From Prorocentrum cordatum (Eukaryota > Sar > Dinophyceae > Prorocentrales > Prorocentraceae), in NCBI GenBank assembly GCA_963575745.1, contig CAUYUJ010003014.1:115001-179000 (forward strand): DNA of 64,000 nt, read 5' to 3'. A model generated the notes under the pieces. That model worked only from the letters and a program-made list of their open reading frames with translations. It was not told where the DNA came from and did not search any database. Every line of letters starts with the position of its first letter. The stretch's first letter is position 1. Positions 1 through 8,948 of the stretch are shown here, in pieces. The position numbers and the translations under genes are program-made.

Positions 1-456
1 GAACGCCGATTTGTGGAGCGCAGCGCGCGCATTCGCAGAAGCCCCCAAAGAGTGTTCGCGGGCTTGAGGAGCCCAAGTAACACATGGGCGCTCAATTAAA
101 CTGTTGAGGGCGGGCAGAAAATCTGGTGTGCACGAGCATGGTGAGGGGGTGCGCGGCTTGCACGGGGGGCACGGTAGGTTTGCGTTTCAGGGACTTGGGC
201 GCTGGCCAATGCGCTGATGGGGGGCCCGAGAATGCGTCGCACATATTACGCCTGTGGCGCCATGGAGGCCGCATTTGCGGTTGCAGTTGGGCGGGCGCCC
301 CGCCGCGCGCACCGTGGCGACAGCTCTCTTGGGCGCCCGCCCGCCGCCGTGGACGTAGCGGACCCAGCTAGTCTCTCGGTCGGCGCGCGGCGGGTCGGCA
401 GCCACGACGCTGGCGGCCTGAAAATGCTTCGAAAGTGTTTATCCCCGAGCCCGGGG

Positions 457-660
457 CTATTGCACGTTTTCGGTGGCACGCGCAGCTCGGAGAAAAATCG
501 CCCTGTCCGTCGGCGGCCAGTTGGCTGTCGTCGCGCAGAAGTACCGGCGGATGGCGCGGTCCACGCTCAGCGCAGAGAGCGCGTCCATGAGCGTGGACTC
601 GTCGAGGGGCAGGAGGAAGGACCTCGCGGTCGGGGCCATCGCGGCCCGCGATGTCCACGG
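457..660 (-). CDS. coding-like fragment, unknown protein
   Basis: This minus-strand stretch reads as a protein-like segment containing LLPLDESTLMDALSALSVD followed by a run rich in W, R and A, and it ends at a stop at 457-459. No family is recognised. The composition (mixed acidic, hydrophobic and basic residues) is more protein-like than the Arg/Gly/Pro-rich translations of the other frames here. It could be a single exon or a gene fragment. No start codon or splice site could be fixed. It lies just inside the left arm of a foldback repeat. Confidence 0.28.
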   Translation of the reverse strand, partial: PWTSRAAMAPTARSFLLPLDESTLMDALSALSVDRAIRRYFCATTANWPPTDRAIFLRAARATENVQ

Positions 661-708
661 CCCCCACCCTGGGCGCGCGAGGACCTGCTGGGCGCCGCCG
701 CAGCGCGA

Positions 709-925
709 TTTCAGAGGACCTCGGAACCAGAAATCCGGGCGCGCCAAATTTCGCGGGCCGAAGAACTTTCAGAGAGTTTCGGCCAGCTCCGAGGTTTTGG
801 GTTTATGGGAATGTTTCACGCGGGGTGGCTAGTGCAGAGATTTTCAGAGATTCTCAGAGAAGTTCGGGCGCGAGAATTTGGCGCGCCCCGGTTTCTGTTT
901 CTGTGAATCTCTGAAAAGCGGTTCC
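709..925. repeat. foldback (inverted-repeat) element, about 217 bp
   Basis: The left arm (about 709-775) and the reverse complement of the right arm (about 858-922) match imperfectly over some 60 bases. Both share TTTCAGAG at the outer end and an exact GGGCGCGCCAAATT core. The spacer contains further TTTCAGAGA-type motifs. The structure resembles a MITE or foldback element. No target-site duplication was recognised. Confidence 0.6.
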
Positions 926-1688
926 TCAGGGTTCACCGGGTCCCCAGGCGTCCTGCTGTCAGCCAGAGACGAGCGACTGGCTGGCGCCGCGCCCGATGCT
1001 TCCAGAGTTGCGAACTCGGTCTTCGATTCCCTGGGGCCCGCGGGCCCCTCGGCCAATTGCGAGGCTGCCGAGGCCCCCAGGCGGTTGCGCGCGATTGTCT
1101 CGGAAACCGGAGTTGGGCATCCATAGTGGACGCCCGCGCGCACGCGCTAGGTGTCCGCGATATTGTTCGGTGGCGGATCTTGCATGGCGCGGGGATTTTC
1201 CAAAGACTTTCTGGGGTGTTCTCTACGGTAATTTCGGCGCGCTTCGGGAACCTTGGGGCGGCGTGGGGAAGTCGCCTGGCCGCGCGCGTGACTTTTTTCC
1301 AATGCCGTCTTGGGCATTATCGCGGTGTTGCTTGGCCGAAGAGGTCACTGAGTAACGCGGTTTTTGACATTTTAATGTTTTTTTCGTTGCGTTGGTTGCG
1401 TGATCGTTTTGGCGGTCCGCCTCCTTGGGGCCCCCTTTGGGCTTCAAGTTTGTTTTGTTGACGTCGGGCCTTCTGGAGTGAAAGGCGCTTGGCGCTGAAT
1501 TCCCTCGGTCGTGCGCGTGGCCAAATACGCGCCGTGGCTTCGTCCGCGCCGGGGCGCTTTTCTTCCCTCGCGAAGCCAATGGCGCCCAAGGCGTGGCAGG
1601 CCCGTTCGGCGGCCCCCCCGGTGATTTGAAAAACCGAGCATGATCTTTATCCCGGTCAAATTTTGCCCCGATCCCGGCATCATCTTAC
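926..1688. other. no gene recognised
   Basis: GC-rich sequence turning more T-rich around 1360-1460. Open frames here are short and overlap on both strands without protein-like composition. No repeat or RNA gene was seen. Confidence 0.5.
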
Positions 1689-2265
1689 GTGGGGCCGTGG
1701 AGCTACTCCATCGAGCCCGGCCGCGGCATCGAGAGCAGCCCGGCGAGGGGGCGCCTGCGGGGCGCGCAAAGCTGGCCCGAGGGCGCGCCGCCCGTGCCCG
1801 AGTGGGGCGTCCTCGACGGGAACTGCTTCCACAACGACGACTTGCCCAGGGACAACGAGCCGGGCGAGAACCCCTGCCTCCTGGAGCTCCGAGAACTGGA
1901 CCTCGAGCTCACCGACGAGCAGAAGGACATGTTCATAACGCCAGTTCGAAGAGCGGATCAAGGAGATCCAGCTTCCGCGCGCCCTCCAGAATCGGATCAA
2001 GTTCTCGCGAGCAAGTGCTCGCAAAAACAGGTGGGCGCCCAAGTTCGCGGGCCAGTTCCCGGGCAAGCACGCGCGCAAGTGGCAGCGCGAGAAAGCCAAA
2101 ACTGGCGGCGAGGCCACTCTCGAGCACCTGAGCCGAGGCGCGGCCACGGCGAAGCTCACAGGCAGGCCGCCGAAGGCGCAGACGAGCTTCTCCAATAAGT
2201 TCAACCAGGACAGCGCCAAGCAGAAGGACAAGTGGGGATGCCCACTTGCCTGCTGTTCGTGGTAA
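1689..2265 (+). pseudogene. coding-like gene with one frameshift, unknown protein
   Basis: The first part reads in one frame from a GTG at 1689 and includes WGVLDGNCFHNDDLPRDNEP and a glutamate/leucine-rich segment ending DEQKDMFIT near 1939. One extra base there shifts the frame. The sequence then continues coherently as QFEERIKEIQLPRALQNRIK, a Lys/Arg-rich basic region and the tail WGCPLACCSW, and ends at TAA 2263-2265. Joined, it is about 190 residues with an acidic N half and a basic C half. The family is not recognised. GTG is only where the open frame begins, so the true start may be upstream. It is either a recently broken gene or an exon with a sequencing indel. Confidence 0.45.
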
Positions 2266-3081
2266 ATCATAGAATCAAGTTGTGAGGGGTTCGTATGTCT
2301 GCAGTAGTGGTGCTGGTGCTAGTATACAACATAGTTGCTATGATATGGTGTCGTCGTGATGCTGGTATTGATGGTGGTGCTCTGCATTGTATGTGATGTA
2401 ATTATGATGATGGCGATTGTGTCAAAGGCGGTGATGGCAATAATGACTAAGGACAGGTTTTGCCCTAGCTGCTGGCATGGGGCGTGTCAGCGGGCAAATC
2501 CCAATCCCATTCACTCCCTGCCTATCCCCTCCGCCCCCGCCCCCCTTCCCCCAACAGACCCAGAGGGGGCCCCCAAGAGGCCCGAGGACGCCTCCAAGAA
2601 GGCCCCGAGATGGCCCAAGAGGCGCCCAAGAAGGCCCCAATACGGCCCCAAGAGGGGCCCAAGAGAAGCCTGCCACGAGAAGCACCCGCGGGACGATCCA
2701 CGTAGCCGCACGCACTAGTACTGGGGGGGGGGGGGGGGCTGACGGCAGAGGGCGAAGCCCTTAAGGCATCTGGCAACGAGCGGTTGAGACACGAAAGACA
2801 AGTGACAATTACAATGTTCTGACACAGTTGGGCAACGAACGGTAGGTGTCATTGGTCATTCTTTGTACTTCTCAGCTATGGCTTCATCCCGACACACAAA
2901 CTCAGACGTGTGACGTGCCCTCTCCCCAGCTCCTCCCTCCTCCCTCCTCCCTCCTCCCCCCCCTTTCCTGGTAGCCAGCAGAGGGGCCATCTGCTGGCTC
3001 TGAAAAGATGCAAGACCGATCGCTACCCGCAACAGCGGCCAGTCAACAGCATCGAACTTCGTCGAACAGCAGAGCACTGCT
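2266..3081. other. intergenic, low-complexity sequence
   Basis: Contains an imperfect TGATG/TGGTG-rich stretch (2290-2450), a minisatellite (2560-2690, listed separately), a poly-G run (about 2724-2740) and a CCTCCCTCCTCC pyrimidine run (about 2935-2970). No gene is supported. Confidence 0.5.
2560..2690. repeat. GGCCCAAGAGG-type minisatellite
   Basis: Degenerate tandem units of about 12-15 bp built around GGCCCAAGAGG / GCCCAAGAAGG. The same motif occurs in reverse complement (CCTCTTGGGGCC) at 58930-59210. Confidence 0.6.
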
Positions 3082-4348
3082 TCAACGCGTGAAAAAAGAG
3101 CTGGTGTTCTTGGCACTCGTCCTCTGTGGTTTGTGGTCGTCGAATGGCGCGCGCTCCCTATAGAGCGCGCCCAACTCAGACTGCTTGATCGCCACCTCAT
3201 CGGGGATGTCCGTCAAGTAGGGCATCTTGAAGACGCGCACGCAAGCGAAGGGGTCCTCCAGTTCCTCGGTGCGGTACTCGATGCGGTGGGTGGCGACCAC
3301 AGGCTGTTTGCCATTTTTCTGTTTCTCCTGCACCTTCGACGGCCCCCCGCATGCCGAAACTGAGCTCTCTGAGGGAGGCAGGGGCGGCATGCGGAACGCC
3401 GCGCAGCAGTCCGACCTGCCGCTGTCGATGTCGAGCTTGCCGTCGATGTAGAAGCTCTCGTCACCTTCAGTCTCCGCGACGATCTGCACGGCGGTGGCCT
3501 TGCCGAGAAGCTGCGCGGCTGCCTCTTCCACCACGCGCCCGAAGAAAGTGAGTTTACAAGTTCCAGCGCCCGCCGCGCGCTGCAACGTGATCTTCGGGTT
3601 CTCTGGGTCCACCTCGAAATCGCGCGTGATGGGGAGATTGGATGGGCCCACGTTGTCCGCGTCGTAGTCGATGGCGGCTCTCTTCATGAGAAGGGTTTGG
3701 ATGGTGCTCATCAGGTAGCGCTTCACGATGTTCTGCTTGCCGATCGGCGATGCGGATTCTGCCTTCTCCTGCGCCGAGATCTCTTTGCGCCACTGGGTCA
3801 GCGGCGCTGGCCCGAACTTTGATCTCGCCGCCAGGAAGATCGCCAGTCGAAACCATCTGCACGTCCTGCCCCTGCCGCTCCGCGGCCTGCGGCAGGTGTT
3901 GACCTTTCATACCAGCCACAACCGAGCCGAGAGGGTCTGCTAGCTTAGCGCACGCATCAAGGGACAACGGGTTTTGCTTCGCGAACTGTTCGACGACGTC
4001 GGCCACCGCCTTCTGGCGCTGCGTAGGGAACGCGTCGATGTTGCCACTGATCTTCCAGCCTGGCGGCATCTGGATACCGTGCTCCTTGATGGTGCACAGA
4101 AACTTCGCGTGAGACTTCGACATCAACACCTCATAGAGCTTGTCCTTGCTCTGCTGAAAGCCGATGCCATCGTGAGTCTTGCAGTGCGCGTTGAACTCCA
4201 GACACTTCTGGTAGACTCGCTGCCAGAAAGCAGGGAAGCTCATGCCTGTCGCCCTCTGGATCCCGTTCAAAACAAAGACGTGGCCACCAGTCGCATTCCG
4301 AACGGCCTCGTTCGTCAAGTCGGTGAGAGCGATGATGTTGTCGGTCAT
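3082..4348 (-). CDS. locus A, 3' part (C-terminal coding segments)
   Basis: This continues the frame of locus A after a junction at 4349-4373. From 4348 it reads MTDNIIALTDLTNEAVRNA, then an aromatic-rich stretch with FPAFWQRVYQKCLEFNAHC and WKISGNIDAFPTQRQKAV. Between about 3860 and 3795 coherence moves to a second frame (LTQWRKEISAQEKAESASPI, then KRYLMSTIQTLLMKRAAIDYD), so a one-base frameshift lies there. The end is TGA at 3082-3084 after SFFTR. No domain is recognised. The residue mix suggests a soluble protein with no clear membrane segment. It is the 3' end of a minus-strand unit that starts at 6581. Because of the frameshift it is probably a decaying copy, although an unrecognised intron is possible. 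Confidence 0.45.
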
Positions 4349-4373
4349 CTGGTGCACGAACAAAGGTAATTAC
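4349..4373 (-). other. frame-breaking junction: 1-nt indel or 25-nt GT..CAG micro-intron
   Basis: On the minus strand the 25 bases begin GTAATTACC and end GCACCAG. Removing them joins GAG ACC to ATG ACC GAC in phase 0 and restores one open frame (YYVET then MTDNIIALTDL). A single-base indel at the TTTG run would also restore it. The GT..AG ends favour neither reading strongly, since known dinoflagellate introns are usually much longer. Confidence 0.3.
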
Positions 4374-4940
4374 GGTCTCGACGTAGTAGCAGGCCCCTCC
4401 CTGACGTTGCAATTCTGCCCCCCCCAGTGTCTTCAAGCAGTGCGCGAGCAAGTCAACACGCATGACCAGTATGGAGTTCTGGTCTATGTTGAGCTTCATG
4501 ATGTCTTCGAAGGGCGTGCCAGAGAGAAGCGGCATGTTGTCGCTATTCACCGTCGCCTGGATGAGCTCGGCCACGTCGTCGAAGGGTCTCGGGAGTTTCT
4601 CCGAGACAGCCTCGGTCAGAACCTTGACGAGGAAAGCGCACGCGTTGTCCTCGGTATCGAACGCACCTCCGATCGTCACGACGTGCTGGAGCAGCGCCAT
4701 CATAGCGGAGTTCATCACACCGCCAGACAATATATTGGCCGCGACGGGGACGGCGCGAGGGTTAGATTGCTGGAGGATGCCGAGCAGCGTCGCCGCAGGC
4801 TTGCTCAGCTCGCCGATCTTCTGTTGCAGCTGGGCAACCGACATGGTCGCGTCGATGTCGCCGTCGTCGTCGTCGGCAGATGCGGCCACGACGAAGTCCT
4901 CATCGCAATCGCTCGGTCTCGCAGTGAGCTTTGCGTCCTT
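4374..4940 (-). CDS. locus A, third coding segment
   Basis: The frame opens directly after an in-frame TAA (4941-4943) and stays coherent to 4374. It begins KDAKLTARPSDCDEDF, passes an Asp-run (DDDDGDID), then a helical, Ala/Leu-rich region (MSVAQLQQKIGELSKPAATL; MMALLQHVVTIGGAFDTEDN). No family is recognised. The preceding segment ends WIKLRQMFKVLL immediately before the stop in the same frame, so both were probably one protein. There is no independent SL relic or clear start here: the GTG at 4887-4889 is only a possible start, and the frame reads through it. Confidence 0.45.
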
Positions 4941-5990
4941 TTACAGCAGCACTTTGAACATCTGCCTCAGCTTGATCCAACCCCTGACCTCCGTCAGCAC
5001 ATCCTTCGACCCGAGCTTCAGGCGCGCCACATCAGTTGCTGCCGCATACAGCGTGATCTTCCAGAATGCTTCGATCTTGGCCGACTGCCTTCCACTCTCG
5101 TCGACCTTCGCGAGGTACGCGAAGGTGGCGCACATGTCATCGGCGAATGTGCCTGTGGCGTCGACGTCGGCGTCGACACCTACGTCTCGCCCTGCAACCG
5201 CATCTGATGCACCCTCCCCGCCGTCACACAGCGGAAGGGGCTCAGGGGCAGATCCATTGGCTGGGCCTTTGCCGCGCCCCTTGCCTCGACCACGACTGGC
5301 AGCGGCGGCGCGACCTCCGCGCCCCCGAGGGCGTTTTGCCTGGGGCGCCTCCTCCTGCTCATCGCCGCCGCGTGCCTCCGCTGCCTTGCGCTTCGTGGCA
5401 ATATGCATCCGCTGCTTGATCGCTGCCTTTTTCGCTGCCAACTTCTGGGCGTCGCACAGCTTCGAGTCTGTGCCGATCTCATCCAACAAGCCCTTCAAGC
5501 TGGCCTCATTGACCCCTACCAGTAGTGGAAGGCCATCAGGGGCGAGCTTGCATTTGCCCCAAGCAGTGCTGTCACCCTCGTAGCGCTTCGCCTTCGGGAG
5601 CATAAGGAGAACGATGTCGACGATCAGCGTCGGCTTCTGCTTGAAGATCCGCATCGCCGTAGCTGCAAGGTTGAAGACGGTGTGAATGTGGCCAAGCGGC
5701 ATGCGGGTGAAGTCGACCTCGTTCTGGATCTTGTAGTCGAGCTCCTCCCAGATAGACTTGCCAGCAAACTCGTGCCGAACTCCAGGAAGGTAGGGGTGCA
5801 CGGCATCCTCGTCGTGATAGGTCGTCGTGGCAGCATTGTAGAAGTATTGGCAATCACGATAGTTGTTCGGCGTGGCATTGGCGATTTCCCAACGTTTCTC
5901 CCTCCGCGCCTTCTGCCCGAGACCAGAGTACGTCCAGCTCGATGCCTGAGCTTTCTTGTTGAACGCCGCCTCCACGGCCGATGTGCTTCT
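4941..5990 (-). CDS. locus A, second coding segment, RGG/RGRGKG-rich
   Basis: Open from just after the in-frame TGA (5991-5993) to TAA (4941-4943), about 349 residues. The N part has aromatic and polar blocks (NATPNNYRDCQYFYNAATTT; HEFAGKSIWEELDYKIQNEV; HTVFNLAATAMRIFKQKPT). The middle has a Lys/Ala-rich stretch followed by a basic Arg-Gly region (KRPRGRGGRAAAASRGRGKG) typical of nucleic-acid-binding RGG tails. An acidic Asp/Val region (DVGVDADVDATG) and an Ala/Leu C part follow. The RGG region supports RNA or DNA binding as an inference only, and no catalytic motif is seen. It is in frame with the segments on both sides and is probably one gene with them. Confidence 0.5.
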   Translation of the reverse strand, partial: RSTSAVEAAFNKKAQASSWTYSGLGQKARREKRWEIANATPNNYRDCQYFYNAATTTYHDEDAVHPYLPGVRHEFAGKSIWEELDYKIQNEVDFTRMPLGHIHTVFNLAATAMRIFKQKPTLIVDIVLLMLPKAKRYEGDSTAWGKCKLAPDGLPLLVGVNEASLKGLLDEIGTDSKLCDAQKLAAKKAAIKQRMHIATKRKAAEARGGDEQEEAPQAKRPRGRGGRAAAASRGRGKGRGKGPANGSAPEPLPLCDGGEGASDAVAGRDVGVDADVDATGTFADDMCATFAYLAKVDESGRQSAKIEAFWKITLYAAATDVARLKLGSKDVLTEVRGWIKLRQMFKVLL

Positions 5991-6581
5991 TCAGATCTCT
6001 GACGGCGTGATGTCAGTGCGATTCGCATTGGTCTTGTTTCCGAGCTCTCTCAGGAAGACCAAGCACTCGGGGCGTTGGTAGATGCCCCTGCGGTAGAGCT
6101 TGCAGTGGCGCATGCCCTCTTGGATGCTCAGCTGGACGGAGCGGGTTTTCCGACCCTTGTCGGTAAGCCGCGCGCGCTTCAGCCCGCCCAGGAGCGTCGC
6201 GCTAGGAATTGCACTGAGCCTATCACTATTGTTGGCGTCTTCGTCTTGCATGAGCCAAGCCGACTTTGTATCCAAGACCCCGACGCTCTCCACCGACTTT
6301 TGGCGATCGATGAGCGATCCGATCTCGCCCCTGTCGTTGAAGCAATTTCGATGGACGCGAAAGCGTCCACTCGAATCCAAATGCTGCAAGTGGTAGTCTG
6401 CGTCGATGCAGGAGTCCTGGTCGATGAGGCTGGCGTACTCCTTGTCGCTCTTGTTGGGCCCGTACTTGTCAGCGATTGTCCGATCAGTGCTTCGGGGGGT
6501 GGAAGCCTGCACATCGATGCCGAGCTCGGCGAGTGCCTGGTCGACCTCCGCTGCGCCGCCCCCCTTGCCGCGGCGCGCCAT
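5991..6581 (-). CDS. locus A, first coding segment with probable true start
   Basis: The ATG at 6581-6579 starts MARRGKGGGAAEVDQALAEL, about 90 bases downstream of a spliced-leader relic (6674-6691), which is a normal 5' UTR length. The frame runs 196 codons through polar, charged sequence (DKYGPNKSDKEYASLIDQDS; RKTRSVQLSIQEGMRHCKLY) and ends at TGA 5991-5993 after NRTDITPSEI. The same frame continues beyond the stop (RSTSAVEAAFNKKAQ). The open frame extends upstream of this ATG, but that sequence is Arg/Ser-rich and overlaps the SL relic, so the ATG is preferred. The family is unknown. The SL relic suggests this copy descends from a trans-spliced mRNA. Confidence 0.5.
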   Translation of the reverse strand: MARRGKGGGAAEVDQALAELGIDVQASTPRSTDRTIADKYGPNKSDKEYASLIDQDSCIDADYHLQHLDSSGRFRVHRNCFNDRGEIGSLIDRQKSVESVGVLDTKSAWLMQDEDANNSDRLSAIPSATLLGGLKRARLTDKGRKTRSVQLSIQEGMRHCKLYRRGIYQRPECLVFLRELGNKTNANRTDITPSEI

Positions 6582-6673
6582 GCTGCTTGGACGTCGGCAA
6601 AACCAGGCGGCCAAAGGTTGGGCGCGCGGCGCGCGCCGACGAGGACAAATCCTCAAATCCACCCGGCGTGGAC

Positions 6674-6691
6674 GAGCCAAAATGGCTATGG
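6674..6691 (-). promoter_or_regulatory. dinoflagellate spliced-leader relic (locus A)
   Basis: Reverse complement CCATAGCCATTTTGGCTC differs at one base from the corresponding part of the canonical DinoSL (CCGTAGCCATTTTGGCTC). It is preceded on the minus strand by a CCTCC-rich tract and the dinucleotide AG (CATAG). That arrangement is expected when a new leader is trans-spliced inside an old one. It sits about 90 bases upstream of the locus A ATG. Confidence 0.8.
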
Positions 6692-6860
6692 TCACGGAGG
6701 AGGATGGGGAGGAGGACGCGCATTCAGCATGAGGGAGCGTCAGCATATGTCAGTTATGCATCAGCGGCTGGTTCCACTAGGGGCTCTCGGGCGGCAGTTG
6801 CTTCTTGCGCAATTCGAACTAGAACTGCGTAATTCCCCACCCGCCCATACTTATCACCCA

Positions 6861-7010
6861 GGGCCATCGGGGGCCGCATGGGTCGGGGGTCACAGGGGCC
6901 ACAAGGGGGCCACAGGGGTGCCACAGGAGGCCGTGGGGGCCGCAGGAGGCCGTAGGGGGCCGTAGGGGGCCGTAAGGGGCCGTAGGGGGCCGTAGGGGAC
7001 AGGGCCCGCT
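6861..7010. repeat. GGGGGCCGTAG / GGGGCCACAG minisatellite
   Basis: About a dozen 10-11-bp units. The left half carries CCACA and the right half CCGTA between G runs. It lies between two SL relics. Confidence 0.75.
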
Positions 7011-7067
7011 GGCAATTGGCCCGCTACTGCCGAGGATTTCTGTTGGGGTCCTCCCTGATGTCTTGTC

Positions 7068-7089
7068 CTTGAGCCAAAATGGTTACAGG
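7068..7089 (-). promoter_or_regulatory. dinoflagellate spliced-leader relic (orphan)
   Basis: On minus it reads TAACCATTTTGGCTCAAG at its 3' part, with the last 15 bases identical to canonical DinoSL and 19 of 22 overall. The conserved CTCAAG end makes it the most complete relic here. Downstream on minus there are only about 50 unremarkable bases before a minisatellite, so no gene is attached. It may mark the 5' end of a retrocopy since lost. Confidence 0.8.
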
Positions 7090-7485
7090 GGGAGCACCCT
7101 TGCGTTCGGTTTCACTTTTATTTTTGCTTTCCATGGGAGGCGGACCAGGGCCCATTGCGATAACCCCAAAACGAAAAATTGCCTTCGGGCCCCTGGAGGG
7201 GGAACGTGGAGAAAGGGAGGGGGGACGCAGGAGCGCCACTCTCATTGTGCGGCCAAGCCTCAGGTGGACCGCCCCCCCCCTCCACGCGTCACGCTGCCTT
7301 GCGCCCTGGCGCTGGGCAGAACCGTGACGGGACGAGCCCCCGCCCCCGCCCCATACAAGGTGTCAGACCTTGGCGGCGGAGGAATGGAGGAGGAAGGGGG
7401 GGAGGAAATGAGGGAAGCGGGAGGAGGAGGAGGGGGGAATGAAGGGACGAGGGCTCGATGCTGGACGTTGCGTTTTAAGGCTATC

Positions 7486-7608
7486 TTCAAACGAGTTTGA
7501 TGCTAGCCATTGTTTTCCAAGCCCATCTTCAAACAGACCCCCTCTTGTTTGAAGATGCTTTTCAAATCAAGCATCTAGCTTCAAACTCGTTTGAAGCTGT
7601 TTTTTTTC
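7486..7608. repeat. cluster of TTCAAAC/GTTTGAA inverted repeats with a T-run
   Basis: CATCTTCAAACA at 7529-7540 pairs with TGTTTGAAGATG ending near 7562 (12-bp stem, short loop). AGCTTCAAAC / GTTTGAAGCT at 7577-7598 forms a 10-bp stem with a 2-base loop, followed by a run of eight T. A third copy of the motif (TCAAACGAGTTTGA) is at about 7487-7500. Confidence 0.6.
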
Positions 7609-7693
7609 TCGGGGCGCCGCCAGCAGCAGTTGGCAACGTTCGTCTGCCGCGGGCGGAGCGAAAAACTCGCTCAGTGTCTGCGCCTCGCGCCAA

Positions 7694-8730
7694 CTACACA
7701 ACCCTGTCGGCGCAAACAGGGCAAGTGAACGCATTGCGTTCGAAATAGATACGCCCAGGATCGACCACTCGACAGCGCTCTATGTGCCAGGGCGCGGTGC
7801 AAATTACGCAGCCATGCAGATGAAGTCCTTCAACTTTCCGCAGCATCTCGGAGTGCTCTGGCAGGCCGACCGCAACCGCGGCACTGCAGATGATGCACTG
7901 TTCGTACGACGCTGGGTCCTGTGGCCCAGAAAAATGCTGGAGGCGCAGCCAACGCTGCTTCTGCAAGCACCACTGCGGCATGTCCAGCCGTTCGCCAGGC
8001 TTCCCCTTCGAGTACACCTGCCCGACGTCCTTAATTGGGTAGCTCCAGCCCTCAGCCGCGGGGAAGAAAGCAGGCTTGTCCTTGGCGTAATGCAACGCCA
8101 CGATGCGGCCACGATGGTCGATGGTGAGCACCCGCCCCTCGAAGATGGCACCATTCCTCCAATGCACAAAAGATGTTGTATCGGCGTTGGTAACTAACGA
8201 GATATTGCCATTCACCAGCTCGGCATCGGCTTGAGAGGCTGTCTTCGCATCTGCATGTCTGAGAAGTTCTCTTCTGCTTCTCGTGGCATCGCGCGCCTGT
8301 GTGAGAATATCGCGCCACTGCTCGACAGTGCCCAAGTCGGTGATATCATAGATAGGCTTAGGCCCTAGTGGCCCCATAGCTGCATCATCGCCGAAATCAC
8401 AATGGCCATCGTCATCACTTCCAGAACGATCTCCAACCTCATGGCCATCAGAGTCGTAGTGCTGCTCCTCGGGGTCGGCGATCGTGGCAACGTCGTCTCC
8501 GAGTGTCAGCTCGTCCTCGTCAATGTAAGCCTCTAGCATCGACCCCAAATCCTCGAAGGTAAGATCCTCGCAGCCCCCGTCAGCGCCAGGGTCACCAAGG
8601 TCACCACTAGCGTCGTTCCCATCGGCGCCTGCGTGCCCACCTGAAGAAACATGCGCTAGAATTGCATGGCACACCAAACCAGCTAACCACGATAATTGCA
8701 GTATAGTGGAGGAGGGGGGAGGAAGGGGGT
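7694..8730 (-). CDS. locus C, acidic protein with Cys-rich C terminus
   Basis: Continuous minus-strand frame to a stop at 7694-7696. The supportable coding part starts near 8695, as LAGLVCHAILAHVSSGG. Upstream the frame is open but runs into a pyrimidine tract, so an acceptor or start near there is likely. The N third is acidic (GSMLEAYIDEDELTLGDDVA; DRSGSDDDGHCDFGDDAAMG). The middle has FVHWRNGAIFEGRVLTIDHR. The C part has paired cysteines: EQCIICSAA, LHGCVICTAPWHIERC and FTCPVCADRVV, a CxxC pattern suggesting a zinc-binding module, possibly RING-like or zinc-ribbon (inference). At about 330 residues without an internal stop it is the best-preserved gene of the minus cluster. It lies 250 bases downstream of locus D and may share its transcription unit. 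Confidence 0.55.
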
Positions 8731-8895
8731 GGGAGAGCGCACGCTTCCAGTGTGTCTCTCAGTCGGCCCAGGGTCCCCAAGTCCAATCAGTCCAGGAGTC
8801 CAGGAGGGGTGAAAGTCGGCACTACAGGAAGGGGGAGGGGAGGAATAGGTGAAGGAGGAATAGGGAGGAGGATGAGGAGGGTAAGTAGGAGGATG
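8690..8895 (-). promoter_or_regulatory. pyrimidine-rich tract upstream of locus C
   Basis: On minus this is CCTCCT/CCCTTCC-rich, ending in CCTCCTCCACTATACTGC just before the locus C frame. Such tracts precede cis- or trans-splice acceptors; which of the two applies here is not known. Confidence 0.35.
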
Positions 8896-8948
8896 AGTTG
8901 CCCCCCTTGCAATTATTGAAGTTAGTTGGTTGTTGTGTGTGCCAGCAT

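Noticed and set aside
7577-7608. Rho-independent terminator
   Set aside because: Hairpin plus T-run fits the shape, but the sequence is from a eukaryotic nuclear genome, so a bacterial terminator is not meaningful.
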